Positions 1 to 9,775 of a stretch of 64,000 bases of DNA are shown piece after piece. Both the position numbers and the translations under genes were made by a program. This stretch comes from Cupriavidus gilardii (GTDB lineage Bacteria > Pseudomonadota > Gammaproteobacteria > Burkholderiales > Burkholderiaceae). The DNA lies in contig NZ_JABTYE010000026.1 in NCBI RefSeq assembly GCF_013314895.1, positions 1 through 64,000 on the forward strand, written 5' to 3'. How positions within the stretch are numbered: position 1 is the first letter of the stretch; each line of letters begins with the position of its first letter. The notes under the pieces are model-generated. The model was given only the letters and a program-made list of their open reading frames with translations. It was not told where the DNA came from and made no database searches.

Positions 1-2686
1 CCACAAACCGATGCCCCGCCCCCTTGAACTCCACCTTCCCGGGCGCATGCAATTCGATCTTCCCGCCCAGCACGCGGATCTGCGCCCCGGCGGCATTCAG
101 CAGCACGTGCTGCTTGCCCTCGACCGTGACGTTGGCCTGCGTCGAGGCGATCGTCACCGTGCGCTCGGCGGCGTAGCGGCTGGCGCCGGTCAGGCTGGCG
201 ACTTCGACCTTGCCGGCGGCGGCGTGCAAGGCCATGCCTTTCGCGTCGCCGCCCTTTTGCCCGGTCTGCGTACCTTGGCCGGTGGAACCAGAGCTTGAGC
301 CGGAGCCCGAGCCCCCCTGCCCATCGGTAAACAGGCTAAGACCATCGGCCACCGCGACGGCCAGATTGCCGCCTGCCGCAAGATTGAAATGTTCCCCGGC
401 CACCAGCGTGGCATTGGTGCCCGCGACGAGCACCGCATCGGCCGGCGTCGACAGCGCCACGCCCTTCGGGCCGGAGACCACCAGATGCGGCTCGCTGTAA
501 GCAATCGCCGAGCCGCCGTCCTCGGCCTTTGCTTCGGTGCGTAGCACTTCGGCGCTTTGCTTGAGCGATTCGAGCGCCGGCAGCGCATCGGCAGCGGGCT
601 CGCCTGGCAGCGCGGCCTTCTGCTTGGCGGCCTGCTGCGCCAGCGTGCGGGCGAGTTCCAGGCTGTCCTCGACCTGCGTCGCCGCCTGTTCGCTCTGCAG
701 CAGCGGTTGCGTGACGCTGCCTTCTTCGGCGGCGATCAGCAGGCCGGAGCCGGCGCGGACGCTGCCGGAGGCGTCGGTGGCGAGCGCCGCGCCGTGGCCG
801 AGGTCGGCCTCGCGGGCGTTGTCGCGCTGGAACAGGTGGTGGCCCAGCGTCAGCGACGTCGCGGCCTGCGTGGTCGACAGCAGCGTGCGGCTCTGGCCCT
901 CGGTGTCGTCGAACACCAGCTGGTTGTAGCCGCCGTTGCCGGTCTGGCTGGCGGACAGCGCCTGCGTCTTGATGCCGGACATTACGGCGTTGTGTGCGTG
1001 CGCCTTGTCGTTCTTGCCGTCACCGGCGAACCAGGCGGGCGCATTGCCGGTCGCGTTGGCGGCGCCGGCCTGTTGCTTGTTGATCTGCGCGTCAGGCTCG
1101 CCGGCGCCGTTGTAGGCTGCACCGACGACCACCGGCCGGTCGATATCGCCGTTGACGAACTCGACCACCACTTCCTGGCCGACTCGCGGCAGCGCGACGC
1201 CGCCCCAGTTGTCGCCGGCCACCGGCGTGGCGACGCGCAGCCAGCAGCCCAGTGCGGACTCGGCGCGGGCGTTGTCGTCGCCGGCCGGGTGGGATTGCCG
1301 GCTGGCCGATCGGCCGCCGCGTTGCCAATGGAACTGGACCTTGATGCGGTGATCGCGGTCCGTGTGAACCGGTCCGCCGTCGCCGACGACCAATGCGGTC
1401 TGGCTGCCGCGCACGGTGGGACGCGGATGCAGCAGGCGGCCGTCGTCGCCGCGCAGCGCCGGCCGGTATGGCACGCTGGCGCGCACGGCGGTGAAGCGGT
1501 TGCGGTACAGCGGCAGCGTTTCGTTGTCGCCGGCCGGGGCCAGGCCCGTCATTGCCATCAAGGCTTGGCCGAAGCCCTCGTTGAAGTTGTTGCGAGCCTC
1601 GTGCGTGACCGACAGCACCACGAAGCGGCGGCCGTCGTCCTCGTCGCCATCGTGCTCGTAGTGATCGAGCAGCGAGAACGTGGTGGCCGGCGCCAACGTG
1701 CGGACCGTGCCGCCGCCATGGAAGGCCTTGTTGCGAACCTCGAGCGATTCCATCGCGATGCGCGCGATGCGCTGCGCCTGCTCGGCATCCTCGAACGCGT
1801 ACTGGCCGACGTAGTCGGTGTCGGTCAGCGCGGTGGCCTGTTCGCCATTGTCGTGGTGCGTGCTCAGCGTGGCGCTGCGCAGGGAGGCGGTGCGATAGTC
1901 CCAGGTCGCCAGCTCGACCGCATTGGTCTGCCACTGGCGCTCGCCCTGCCATTCGGTGATCACGTCCTCCGAAGCGGTCGCATCGGCGCGGCCGAAGCGG
2001 ATACGGGCCTGCGCGTTGTCCTTGAAGACATCGTTGCGATCGGCGATCACCATCCGATGCAGGCCGAGGGCGTCGCCATCGGCAGCCTCGTGCTCGAAGT
2101 AGTAGAACAGCCCTTCCTCGGCCAGCAGCCGCGTCACGAAATGGAAGTCGGACTCGTCGTACTGCGTCACCACGCTGCGCTTCGGATAGATCGCGGCGTC
2201 GGCCACCGCCCAGCGCCATTCCGGCACCAGCTTGCCCTGCCCGCGGTAGTCGCCGAGCACGCTGTCGACGACCTCGATCACCGACATGTCCTGGAACAGG
2301 AAGCTGTCGCGCCGATGCCGCAGGAAGGCCAGCCACGGCTCGATCACGAGCCGGTAGCGCGCCAGGCCGCCATTGGCGCCGACGCGCTCGAACACCGTCA
2401 CATGGCCGTGCAACGCGCGCGGCTTGTCGCGGCTGAGCTGCGTCAGCAGATCGATGCGCACCGGCTGGCCGAGCAAGGCGGCCGGATCGAGCTTCGCGTC
2501 GTCCGACAGCGCCGACAGCTCGATACGAAAACCGCCGCCATCGAGCTGTTCGCGCGCGAGCAGACGCTCGGCAAGCAGCACGTCCTCGCCCAGCGGCGTC
2601 GCGAGCCGCAGCAGCCGGTCGTGCTGGCGGAAGGCCGCGCGCATTTGCGCCGCCAGTTCATGCGCCATATCGGTCAGTACGCCCAT
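1..2686 (-). CDS. vgrG: VgrG spike protein, C-terminus cut by window edge
   Basis: Type VI spike protein (gp27/gp5-like trimer at the tip of the Hcp tube). The reading frame is open from an ATG at 2686 to the left edge, giving at least 895 residues with no stop in the window. The start reads MGVLTDMAHELAAQ. The N-terminal part holds the phage gp27-like region with the family signature YDESDFHFVTRLLAEEGLFY, followed by a gp5-like OB region around HTDRDHRIKVQFHW and RVGQEVVVEFVNGDIDRP. The end of the visible part is the repetitive beta-helix, ending in a segment (GAGHRF) that matches the vgrG at 15714. A Gly/Ser run (GSGSGSSSGS) interrupts the helix. It is the last visible gene of the tssB-to-clpV run, 26 bp after clpV, so cargo genes should lie beyond the left edge. 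Confidence 0.93.
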   Translation of the reverse strand, partial: MGVLTDMAHELAAQMRAAFRQHDRLLRLATPLGEDVLLAERLLAREQLDGGGFRIELSALSDDAKLDPAALLGQPVRIDLLTQLSRDKPRALHGHVTVFERVGANGGLARYRLVIEPWLAFLRHRRDSFLFQDMSVIEVVDSVLGDYRGQGKLVPEWRWAVADAAIYPKRSVVTQYDESDFHFVTRLLAEEGLFYYFEHEAADGDALGLHRMVIADRNDVFKDNAQARIRFGRADATASEDVITEWQGERQWQTNAVELATWDYRTASLRSATLSTHHDNGEQATALTDTDYVGQYAFEDAEQAQRIARIAMESLEVRNKAFHGGGTVRTLAPATTFSLLDHYEHDGDEDDGRRFVVLSVTHEARNNFNEGFGQALMAMTGLAPAGDNETLPLYRNRFTAVRASVPYRPALRGDDGRLLHPRPTVRGSQTALVVGDGGPVHTDRDHRIKVQFHWQRGGRSASRQSHPAGDDNARAESALGCWLRVATPVAGDNWGGVALPRVGQEVVVEFVNGDIDRPVVVGAAYNGAGEPDAQINKQQAGAANATGNAPAWFAGDGKNDKAHAHNAVMSGIKTQALSASQTGNGGYNQLVFDDTEGQSRTLLSTTQAATSLTLGHHLFQRDNAREADLGHGAALATDASGSVRAGSGLLIAAEEGSVTQPLLQSEQAATQVEDSLELARTLAQQAAKQKAALPGEPAADALPALESLKQSAEVLRTEAKAEDGGSAIAYSEPHLVVSGPKGVALSTPADAVLVAGTNATLVAGEHFNLAAGGNLAVAVADGLSLFTDGQGGSGSGSSSGSTGQGTQTGQKGGDAKGMALHAAAGKVEVASLTGASRYAAERTVTIASTQANVTVEGKQHVLLNAAGAQIRVLGGKIELHAPGKVEFKGAGHRFV

Positions 2687-2712
2687 CGCTGCCTCGACTG
2701 TGAGTTACGGTG

Positions 2713-5472
2713 TCAATTGACCTTGTAGCGGAAGCCGCCGTTCTTGTTGACGCCGACCTTGATCTTCTGGATCGCCTCGCCCTGCGCCATCTTCGCCAGC
2801 ACAGACTGCGCGATCTCGGGCAGCAGCGTGCCGTTCAGGATATGGTCGACGGCGCGCGCGCCGGTATCGACCTCGGTGCAGCGCTGCAGCACAGCCTCGG
2901 TCACGGCCGCATCCCACTCGAACGCCGCACGGTGGTTCTGCTGCACGCGATCGCCGATGCGGCGCAGCTTCAGCTCGATGATCTCGACCAGCGTGTCGTC
3001 GCTGATCGGGTAGTACGGCACCACCTTGGTCCGCCCGATAAAGGCGGGCTTGAACGTCTTGTACAACGTCGGGCGCAGCGCCTCGGTCAGCGCGTCGGCA
3101 TCCGGCAGTTCCTCGGCGGACTTGTTCAGGCACGCCTGCATGATCGAGGCCGAGCCCGCGTTCGAGGTCAGGATGATGATGGTGTTGCGGAAGTCGATGG
3201 TCCGGCCCTCGGCGTCCTCCATCCAGCCCTTGTCGAAGACCTGGAAGAACATCTCCAGCACGTCAGGATGCGCCTTCTCGATTTCGTCGAGCAGCACCAC
3301 GCTGTACGGGTTGCGGCGCACCGCCTCGGTCAGCACCCCGCCCTCGCCATAGCCGACATAGCCCGGCGGCGAGCCCTTGAGCCCGGACACGCTGTGGGCC
3401 TCCTGGTACTCGCTCATATTGATGGTGATCAGCTTGCGCTCGCCGCCGTACAGGATGTCGGCCAGCGCCAGCGCGGTCTCGGTCTTGCCGACGCCGGACG
3501 GGCCGACGAACAGGAACACCCCGCGCGGCTTGTGCGGGTCTTCCAGATTGGCCGCCGCGGTACGCACGCGCTGCGCCACCGCTTCGAGCGCGTGCGGCTG
3601 GCCCACCACACGCTCCTCGAGCAGGGGCTTCAGGTTCATCACCGTGTGCAGCTCGTCCTTGACCATGCGGCCCAGCGGAATGCCGGTCCAGGCCGAGACG
3701 ATCTCGGAAACGACCTGGCCGTCGACCTGGATCGGCACCAGCGGCTTTTCGCCCTGCAGGTCGCGAAGTTCAGCCTTCAGGCGCGACAGTTCGTCGGCCG
3801 GTGCCGCCGGCGCGGCAGCCTTGCGGCGGCGTCCGGCGGCGGGAGCGATATCGCTGTTGGCAGCCACCGGCTCGGCTTCCTCGACGGCGGTGTCATGGCC
3901 GGTCGCAGCAGCATCAGCAGCATCAGCAGCGTCTGCCGTACCTGCATCCCTCGAGCGCAGCAGCGCGACGATCCGCTCGACCAGCTCGCGTTCGCGTGCG
4001 AGCCGCTCGTTACCGGCGGAAATGCGCTCGCGCAGCGCCTGCTCCTGCTTCTGCAGTTCGGCCAGCCGCGCCTGATGCTGTCCGCCGGTCGACAGCTCGC
4101 GTTGCAGCGCGCCGATCTCGACCGTCAGGCGCTCCAGCGCCTTCTGGTCCTGCTCGATTTCGGCGGGCGTGGCGCTCTGCGCCAGCGCGACCTTGGCGCA
4201 GGCGGTGTCGAGCACGCTGACGGCCTTGTCCGGCAATTGCCGGCCGCTGATATAGCGGTGCGACAGCCGCACCGCCTCGGTGATCGCCTCGTCGAGCACG
4301 CGCACGTCGAAGTGCCGCTCCATCAGGCCGACCATGCCGCGCAGCATCGCCGAGGCCAGCGCCTCGTCCGGTTCCTCGACCTTGACGACCTGGAAGCGCC
4401 GCGCCAGCGCGGCATCCTTCTCGAAGTACTTCTTGTATTCGGCCCAGGTGGTCGCCGCGATCGTGCGCAGCTCGCCGCGCGCCAGCGCCGGCTTCAGCAG
4501 ATTGGCCGCGTCGTTCTGGCCCGCCTGCCCGCCCGCGCCGATGATGGTGTGCGCCTCGTCGATGAACAGGATGATCGGCTGCGGGCTGCGCTTGACCTCG
4601 TCGATCACGTTGCGCAGCCGGTTCTCGAACTCGCCCTTGACGCTGGCGCCGGCCTGCAGCAGGCCCATGTCCAGCGTGCGCAGCGCGACGCCGCGCAGCG
4701 GCGGCGGCACGTCGTCGGCGGCAATACGCAATGCCAGCCCTTCGACCACCGCGGTCTTGCCCACTCCCGCCTCGCCGGTCAGGATCGGGTTGTTCTGCCG
4801 GCGGCGCATCAGGATGTCGATCATCTGCCGGATCTCGGCGTCGCGGCCGATCACCGGATCGATGCGGCCATCGCGCGCGGCGGCGGTCAGGTCGACGGTG
4901 TACTGGTCGAGCGCCGGCGTCTTCGACAACGCTCCCTGGCCCGAGGGCTCGTCGGCCGGCGCGGCGCCTGCGTCCGCGAAGGCCACGGCCTGCTCGGCCT
5001 CTTCGGAGCCCTTGGTCAGTGCACCGAGCTCATGCTTGAGACGCTCGACCGGGAACTGGCCGAAACGTTTGGAGCCGCGCTCGGCCAGCGGCGCCAGGCT
5101 CGGCTCGGTCAGCAGCGCCAGCAGCAGATGACCGGAGCGGATGCGCGTGGTCTGCGAATCGAGCGAGGCGATCAGCCACGCATGCTCGAACAGTTTGGGC
5201 AGCCAAGGCGAGAACGCCGGCGTGCGCCCATTGCCGGTCTGGAAGCGGCCCAGCTCCCTGTCGAGGTCGCTTTGCAGCGCGGCAGGATCGATACCGCTCG
5301 CCTTGGCCGCGACCGACACATCGCTGCGGGGATTCTCCAGCAGCGCCAGGAACAAATGCTCCAGGTCGACCTCATAGTGGCCGCGCGCCATGCACAGCGA
5401 GGCGGCCCGTTCGGCGGCCTGTCGGCTGGTGGCATTGAGCTTGGCGATCAGCGTCTTCAAGGGGGTGGCCAT
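2713..5472 (-). CDS. clpV: TssH/ClpV, AAA+ ATPase for sheath disassembly
   Basis: Cytoplasmic hexameric AAA+ unfoldase that extracts TssB/TssC subunits from contracted sheath so they can be reused. 919 residues from the ATG at 5472 (MATPLKTLIAKLN). An N-terminal Clp_N repeat domain covers roughly residues 1-150. The first ATPase domain has Walker A GEAGVGKT near 233-240 and Walker B ILFIDEAH. A coiled middle region follows, then a second ATPase domain with GPSGVGKT, VVLLDEIEKAHPDV and a ClpB-type C-terminal domain. Between middle region and second ATPase lies an Ala/Asp-rich low-complexity stretch (TADAADAADAAATG) that looks like a lineage-specific linker expansion. The longer open frame to 5607 lacks homology before the chosen ATG. 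It lies between tssG and vgrG. Confidence 0.97.
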   Translation of the reverse strand: MATPLKTLIAKLNATSRQAAERAASLCMARGHYEVDLEHLFLALLENPRSDVSVAAKASGIDPAALQSDLDRELGRFQTGNGRTPAFSPWLPKLFEHAWLIASLDSQTTRIRSGHLLLALLTEPSLAPLAERGSKRFGQFPVERLKHELGALTKGSEEAEQAVAFADAGAAPADEPSGQGALSKTPALDQYTVDLTAAARDGRIDPVIGRDAEIRQMIDILMRRRQNNPILTGEAGVGKTAVVEGLALRIAADDVPPPLRGVALRTLDMGLLQAGASVKGEFENRLRNVIDEVKRSPQPIILFIDEAHTIIGAGGQAGQNDAANLLKPALARGELRTIAATTWAEYKKYFEKDAALARRFQVVKVEEPDEALASAMLRGMVGLMERHFDVRVLDEAITEAVRLSHRYISGRQLPDKAVSVLDTACAKVALAQSATPAEIEQDQKALERLTVEIGALQRELSTGGQHQARLAELQKQEQALRERISAGNERLARERELVERIVALLRSRDAGTADAADAADAAATGHDTAVEEAEPVAANSDIAPAAGRRRKAAAPAAPADELSRLKAELRDLQGEKPLVPIQVDGQVVSEIVSAWTGIPLGRMVKDELHTVMNLKPLLEERVVGQPHALEAVAQRVRTAAANLEDPHKPRGVFLFVGPSGVGKTETALALADILYGGERKLITINMSEYQEAHSVSGLKGSPPGYVGYGEGGVLTEAVRRNPYSVVLLDEIEKAHPDVLEMFFQVFDKGWMEDAEGRTIDFRNTIIILTSNAGSASIMQACLNKSAEELPDADALTEALRPTLYKTFKPAFIGRTKVVPYYPISDDTLVEIIELKLRRIGDRVQQNHRAAFEWDAAVTEAVLQRCTEVDTGARAVDHILNGTLLPEIAQSVLAKMAQGEAIQKIKVGVNKNGGFRYKVN

Positions 5473-5492
5473 GATGGCTCGGCTCCGGTCTA

Positions 5493-6674
5493 TCAATGAA
5501 TGGGCGACAGCGTGTAATGCGCGTCGCTGCGATCCTGCGTGGCGGGTCGCGAAACAAGGAAGGTGTCCCAGCCGACGTGGCCGCTGCCGGCCGCGCCGAG
5601 CTGGCAACCGGTCACGTCCTGCCGGCGCAGGATCGGTTTGACTTCATATTCGAGCGTGGCGCCGCCCAGCACGGTCAGCATCTTGCGCAGCGCCAATGCG
5701 CCCTCCGCGCCGGGCAGGAAGGCGCGGTACTGGTCGCGCGCCAGCGGCCCGATCCACACGCGCACGCGTAGATCACGCTGCCAGACGCGCTGGCCGGCCA
5801 GCGCGGTGGCGCCGAGCACGTTATTGACGCCGCCCAGGCGCGACCACTGCGATGGCGGCACCCGATACCAGCCGCCGACGAACTGCTCGACGCGGAAGGG
5901 CACGCAGAAATAATCGGACAGAACCTGTTGCAGATACGACGCCGACATCGGCCGATGGCGCACCGCCGTCGCATAGCCGGCGACCGCCTCATCGTGGATG
6001 GTCCCCGGCGTCTCGCGCAGGCCGCGGCGGACGCCCGCATCGGCGACGCCGGCCAGCGACAGCAGCAGCGGCAGGTAGTGGCGCGTGCGGTCGACCTCGT
6101 GCTGGAACGGCAGCCGGTACTTCTTCCACGCCAGATAGAACAGCGCGGCGGCGCGGTTGGAGAAGATATCGAAGAAGGCGCGCGCGGCGCCGTCGCGACG
6201 CATCGTCTCGCGCTCGGCCACGACTTCGGTGTAGTGCAGCGGCAGCGCGCCCTGGCCGCCCAGCATGCCGAAGAAGGCCGGCGTCACGGCCACATCGACG
6301 AGCGGGCGTTGTGCCAGCGCCTCGGCGAAGCCGGCATCGCTGTCGAGCGCCTCCTTGGCCAGGCCGCCCGCCTCGATCTGCACGATCTCGCTGGCGGGAA
6401 ACGACAGCGACAGCGCGTTGGGAAAGCGCACGCGCGTGGCGAGCTGGTGCTCGGGGGTGTCGGCGCTACGGGCGATGGCGTTGATGTTTGCCGTATCGTT
6501 GACCGCACCGTTCCCTACGCCGTTGGTGCCTCGACTGTGGCCGCCCTGTGTCCTGCCCTGACGCGCGAACTGGATCTGCAGCAGCCGCACCGCCTGGAAG
6601 AACTGGAAGCGATACGGCTGCCGCAGCAGCCGCCGTATCACGCCAGGATCGATTCGCCGCTTCGGGGAGCGCAT
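5493..6674 (-). CDS. tssG: TssG baseplate wedge protein
   Basis: Baseplate component that, with two TssF copies, forms the wedge joining the spike, sheath and TssK. 393 residues from the ATG at 6674 (MRSPKRRIDPGVIRRLL). The early segment PYRFQFFQAVRLLQ is the typical TssG opening, and the RVRFPNALSLSFPASEI segment and the C-terminal GQRVWQRDLRVRVWIGPL match the family pattern. An insertion rich in Gly/Asn (GGHSRGTNGVGNGAVND) sits near residues 40-60. The start lies 37 bp inside the end of tssF, indicating translational coupling. The frame extends further upstream to 6872, but that part overlaps conserved TssF coding sequence and was not used. Confidence 0.95.
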   Translation of the reverse strand: MRSPKRRIDPGVIRRLLRQPYRFQFFQAVRLLQIQFARQGRTQGGHSRGTNGVGNGAVNDTANINAIARSADTPEHQLATRVRFPNALSLSFPASEIVQIEAGGLAKEALDSDAGFAEALAQRPLVDVAVTPAFFGMLGGQGALPLHYTEVVAERETMRRDGAARAFFDIFSNRAAALFYLAWKKYRLPFQHEVDRTRHYLPLLLSLAGVADAGVRRGLRETPGTIHDEAVAGYATAVRHRPMSASYLQQVLSDYFCVPFRVEQFVGGWYRVPPSQWSRLGGVNNVLGATALAGQRVWQRDLRVRVWIGPLARDQYRAFLPGAEGALALRKMLTVLGGATLEYEVKPILRRQDVTGCQLGAAGSGHVGWDTFLVSRPATQDRSDAHYTLSPIH

Positions 6675-8491
6675 TGGATCAGTTCCTTGCCGGTGCGGCG
6701 CGAGACGGCGACGAGCTGCACGAAGCTGTTCAGATGGACGTACAGACCGAAGAAATGGTCCATCACGCGGATGAAGCGGTGCAGACCAGTGCCGACGAAC
6801 GCTTCCTCGTCCAGCGTCAGGCGAATCTGCAGGCCGCGGACGAACGTCGCGAACGGCTTGCCCGCGAGCCATTGCGTGCTGGGCTGATAGTCCAGTCCGA
6901 CGATGCCCTCGATCTGGCGCGCCGAGATGCCGCTGCGGGCGAGGTCATGCAGCCGCAGCATCTCCTTGAGCGCCGGCAGCCCGTCCTGCACCAGCGACAG
7001 GTGGTTCAGCGCCAGCAGCGAGATCAGGCGCCATTGCGCCGCTCGGCCGCCGGGCAGCCGCAGCGACGGCGTCGGCTTGCGCAGGAACGTGATCTGCCGC
7101 GCGATCGACGTGCCTTCCATCGTCAGATCGCCGTCGGCATGGCCGAACGACAGGCTGGCCGGCAGGTCGCGATTGGTGCAGGTGACGTCGATGCTCAGCG
7201 TATCGGTCTGCGGCTGCGCCGGATCGAAATCCAGATCGACGATCGAGATCTCGGTTTCGTAGCCGGGACTGCGGCGTGCCACCAGTTCGTCGCGCCGCGC
7301 CAGCCAGAAATGCCCCGCCCGGTTCGGGTCGTCGGCGTGATGCAGCGAATAGAACGGCCGGAATTCGATCACGTCATTGCCATTGGCCGTCTCGCGCACC
7401 AGATGGACACGGTCGATCGAATAGATGTCGTAGCCGTGCGCGCGGCGGCCGTCGGCCACCACCGGATAGGCGCTGGCCGTGTGTTCGATGCGGATCGGAT
7501 CGGCCTTCTGCGCAAACAGGTTGACCACCGGCGTGCAATGCAGCCGCAGGTGTTCGGCCTGCAGGCCCTCCAGCAGGCGTGCGGTGTGCGAGTCGCTGCG
7601 GATGTCGGTCATCACCAGATGCAGCTGCAGGCGCCGGGTGTTGCCACCGGCCGGCCCCAGCGCGCGGCGCAGTGCCGCCAGATCGATGTCGACGAAATTG
7701 AATTTCTCGGCGAAGGCGAAGTGTTCGGAGAGCAGCCGGTAGGCGGGATGCGAGCGCGCCGGCGTGTCGATCAGCGCCTCGTCGGCGGCAAAACCCACCT
7801 CGCGCAGCGGCACGGCCGACAGCCGCTGCCAGACGCCGGGCCGCGGGCCCTCCAGATACGCCGCCGCGGTATGCAGGAACAGCGCGTCGCCGACCGCGGC
7901 GACGAAGGACGGCTCGCCGTCCAGATAGACGCGCAGCGTATCGAGCGCCAGCGTGTCGAAGCCGCCTCGCTCGCCCTGGTATTCAAGCGCGATCGTCAGT
8001 GCGCCCGTGGCGCCCTTGGGCAATACCGTGGCCGCCGGCGCAACGGCCGCGCCGCGATAGCTGGCCTCGGCGATGCGGACCGGGGCGAAGGTCACGTCGT
8101 AGGCCGTGCGGAAGCGGCATTCGACCCGGTTGACGGGCCGCGTGCTCAGCATCGTGCCGCGCGGCACCGTCATCGGCGAGGACAACTGCGCGGCCGCGCC
8201 ACGGACATCAAAATGCGCGATCGAACAGGACGGAAACGGCCGCAGGTAATGCGGATACATGACCTCCAGCAGCGCTTCGGTCAGTTCCGGGTAGTCGTCG
8301 TCGAGCTTCTTGCTGATGCGCGCCGTCAGGAAGGCGAAGGACTCGACCATCCGCTCGACGTGCGGATCGTCGCAACCGTCGGCCGACATGGCGAGCCGCC
8401 CGGCGATCTTGGGATATCGCTCGGCGAAGTCGCGCGAATACCGGCGCAGATAGGCCAGTTCACGCTCGTAGTAAGGCAGTAGCTCTTCCAT
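6638..8491 (-). CDS. tssF: TssF baseplate wedge protein
   Basis: Largest wedge subunit of the T6SS baseplate, partner of TssG. 617 residues from the ATG at 8491 (MEELLPYYERELAYLRRY), the classic TssF N-terminus; further conserved stretches are FAERYPKIAGRLAM and YPELTEALLEVMYPHYLRP in the first 100 residues and FGLYVHLNSFVQLVAVS near the C-terminus. Length matches the family. The frame could begin 96 bp upstream, but that extension (MDSDPWKGRS) is Pro/Arg-rich and unlike TssF. It is between tssE and tssG in the conserved order tssB-tssC-hcp-tssE-tssF-tssG-clpV. Confidence 0.96.
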   Translation of the reverse strand: MEELLPYYERELAYLRRYSRDFAERYPKIAGRLAMSADGCDDPHVERMVESFAFLTARISKKLDDDYPELTEALLEVMYPHYLRPFPSCSIAHFDVRGAAAQLSSPMTVPRGTMLSTRPVNRVECRFRTAYDVTFAPVRIAEASYRGAAVAPAATVLPKGATGALTIALEYQGERGGFDTLALDTLRVYLDGEPSFVAAVGDALFLHTAAAYLEGPRPGVWQRLSAVPLREVGFAADEALIDTPARSHPAYRLLSEHFAFAEKFNFVDIDLAALRRALGPAGGNTRRLQLHLVMTDIRSDSHTARLLEGLQAEHLRLHCTPVVNLFAQKADPIRIEHTASAYPVVADGRRAHGYDIYSIDRVHLVRETANGNDVIEFRPFYSLHHADDPNRAGHFWLARRDELVARRSPGYETEISIVDLDFDPAQPQTDTLSIDVTCTNRDLPASLSFGHADGDLTMEGTSIARQITFLRKPTPSLRLPGGRAAQWRLISLLALNHLSLVQDGLPALKEMLRLHDLARSGISARQIEGIVGLDYQPSTQWLAGKPFATFVRGLQIRLTLDEEAFVGTGLHRFIRVMDHFFGLYVHLNSFVQLVAVSRRTGKELIQCAPRSGESILA

Positions 8492-8602
8492 GGCTGCTCG
8501 GCGGTCGGTGCGTGGCGGGGGCGGATGGGATCGGCTCGGACATGGCCTGTGGCATGGACTCCGACCCTTCCATGGGTCGGAGTCCATGCGCGTGCCCGCC
8601 TG

Positions 8603-9076
8603 TCAGGTTCGTCCGCGCGTCACCGAGTACTGCAGCGTCGATGGCTGCAGCAACGCATCGAAGCTCACCGGCTCCCGCGCCGGCCCCACCAGCAGCATGG
8701 CGGTGATGCCGAAGCACAACGCATTGGTGTTGCGCTCGCTGACATCCAGCGACACGGTGACATTGCGCAGCCGCGGTTCGTGGCGCTCGATGGCCTTGGT
8801 CAGCGACTGGCAGATGTAATTGCGGTCGTAGTAGCTGGCCAGACTGAGCCCGGCGAAGTCGTTGAGCCCGTACGTCAGCAGCGAACGCTTGCACTCCGGC
8901 AGGCCGCTCAACTGCGCTTCGTCGATCACGATGCGCGTATTGAGCAGCGCCTCGATGTCGCGCGCCACCGTGGACTTCAGCTCCTCGAGCGTCAGCTGCC
9001 GCATCGCGGTCGGCAGCGGCGCGTGGGGCTCGTCGTCGAACAGCTTGTCGAGCAGACTCGGTTCGAAACCTTTCAT
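8603..9076 (-). CDS. tssE: TssE, gp25-like baseplate protein
   Basis: Small baseplate protein of the phage gp25 lysozyme-like family that connects wedges to the first sheath ring. 157 residues from the ATG at 9076 (MKGFEPSLLDKLFDD). The gp25 features are visible: SVARDIEALLNTR-type motif written here as TVARDIEALLNTR, then LTYGLNDFAGLSLAS and IERHEPRLRNVTVSL. A GTG 15 bp upstream (9091) would add five residues; the ATG fits family alignments better. Neither has a strong Shine-Dalgarno. A 111-bp gap separates it from tssF. Confidence 0.95.
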   Translation of the reverse strand: MKGFEPSLLDKLFDDEPHAPLPTAMRQLTLEELKSTVARDIEALLNTRIVIDEAQLSGLPECKRSLLTYGLNDFAGLSLASYYDRNYICQSLTKAIERHEPRLRNVTVSLDVSERNTNALCFGITAMLLVGPAREPVSFDALLQPSTLQYSVTRGRT

Positions 9077-9174
9077 GGCAAGCGCCGGCACCCCGGCGAC
9101 GCGCGCGCTCTCGCGCCGAATCGGCAGGATGCCGGCATCCGCATCAACCGATCATCGGCCGACCAGGAACGGCA

Positions 9175-9678
9175 TCAGACCGAATAGGTCTTGTCGTTCT
9201 TGGTCAGGCTCCAGGCGCCCTGCGAGTTGCCGCCCTGATTGCCGCCGATCTTCTGTTGCGTGTACTTCCACTGCACCGCGGCGTACTTCAGCGAGAACTT
9301 GTCGGTGGGCAGCCCTTCAGCCGCAACCTTGGCATCGACGGCGCCCAGGATCGCGTTCTTCAGCTTGATTTCCAGGTACTTGACGCGCTTGCCTTCGCCG
9401 TCGGCACGCATGAAATCGATGGTTACCTCATCGAAGGTCGTGCCACCAGACGCGTGCTGATACAGCAGCGGGCTCACCACGTCCATGTCCTTGGTAAAGA
9501 TCATTTCGCCGTGCTCGCAGCGCTCGGCGGTGTGACCACCCGCGGTCGAAGCGGTCGCCGAACGCGGCTGCTTGATGTTGTGCTCCCAGCTGAGGACTTC
9601 GATCCAGTCCTTGTGGTCCTTGTCCTGGGATTCACCCTTGATGGCGGGATTACCGAACTTGACGTAGATATCCTTCAT
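9175..9678 (-). CDS. hcp: Hcp tube protein (TssD)
   Basis: Forms the stacked hexameric inner tube that is fired out of the cell. 167 residues from the ATG at 9678 (MKDIYVKFGNPAIKGES), preceded by GAGGG seven bases upstream as ribosome binding site. Typical Hcp features: early IKGESQDKDHKDWIEVLSW, the HGEMIFTKDMDVVSPLLYQ segment, and the beta-strand core VKYLEIKLKNAILGAV. The protein is a plain Hcp without C-terminal toxin extension. It lies between tssC and tssE; a 7-bp inverted repeat upstream (9743-9761) may give hcp an RNA 5' structure distinct from the rest of the run. Confidence 0.97.
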   Translation of the reverse strand: MKDIYVKFGNPAIKGESQDKDHKDWIEVLSWEHNIKQPRSATASTAGGHTAERCEHGEMIFTKDMDVVSPLLYQHASGGTTFDEVTIDFMRADGEGKRVKYLEIKLKNAILGAVDAKVAAEGLPTDKFSLKYAAVQWKYTQQKIGGNQGGNSQGAWSLTKNDKTYSV

Positions 9679-9742
9679 GAGACCCTCGATGAGATAGTGG
9701 CTTTGTTTCGCCTTAGAAAGTACTGCTGCCTCGGCCATCGGA

Positions 9743-9761
9743 CGCCGGCACAATGCCGGCG
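9743..9761 (-). other. Inverted repeat between tssC and hcp
   Basis: A perfect 7-bp stem (CGCCGGC/GCCGGCG) with a 5-base loop lies in the 97-bp gap between the tssC stop and the hcp start. There is no following T-run in the direction of transcription, so it is not a clear terminator. It could be an RNA processing or stabilising structure that lets hcp be expressed more than its neighbours; that role is inferred. Confidence 0.5.
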
Positions 9762-9775
9762 CCGACGGCAACCGG

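Noticed and set aside
557..5499. Long plus-strand open frames opposite vgrG and clpV (723 and 929 codons)
   Set aside because: They are antisense to proteins with clear motifs (VgrG, ClpV), have Arg/Gln/His-rich composition typical of the reverse frame of GC-rich genes, and show no domain.
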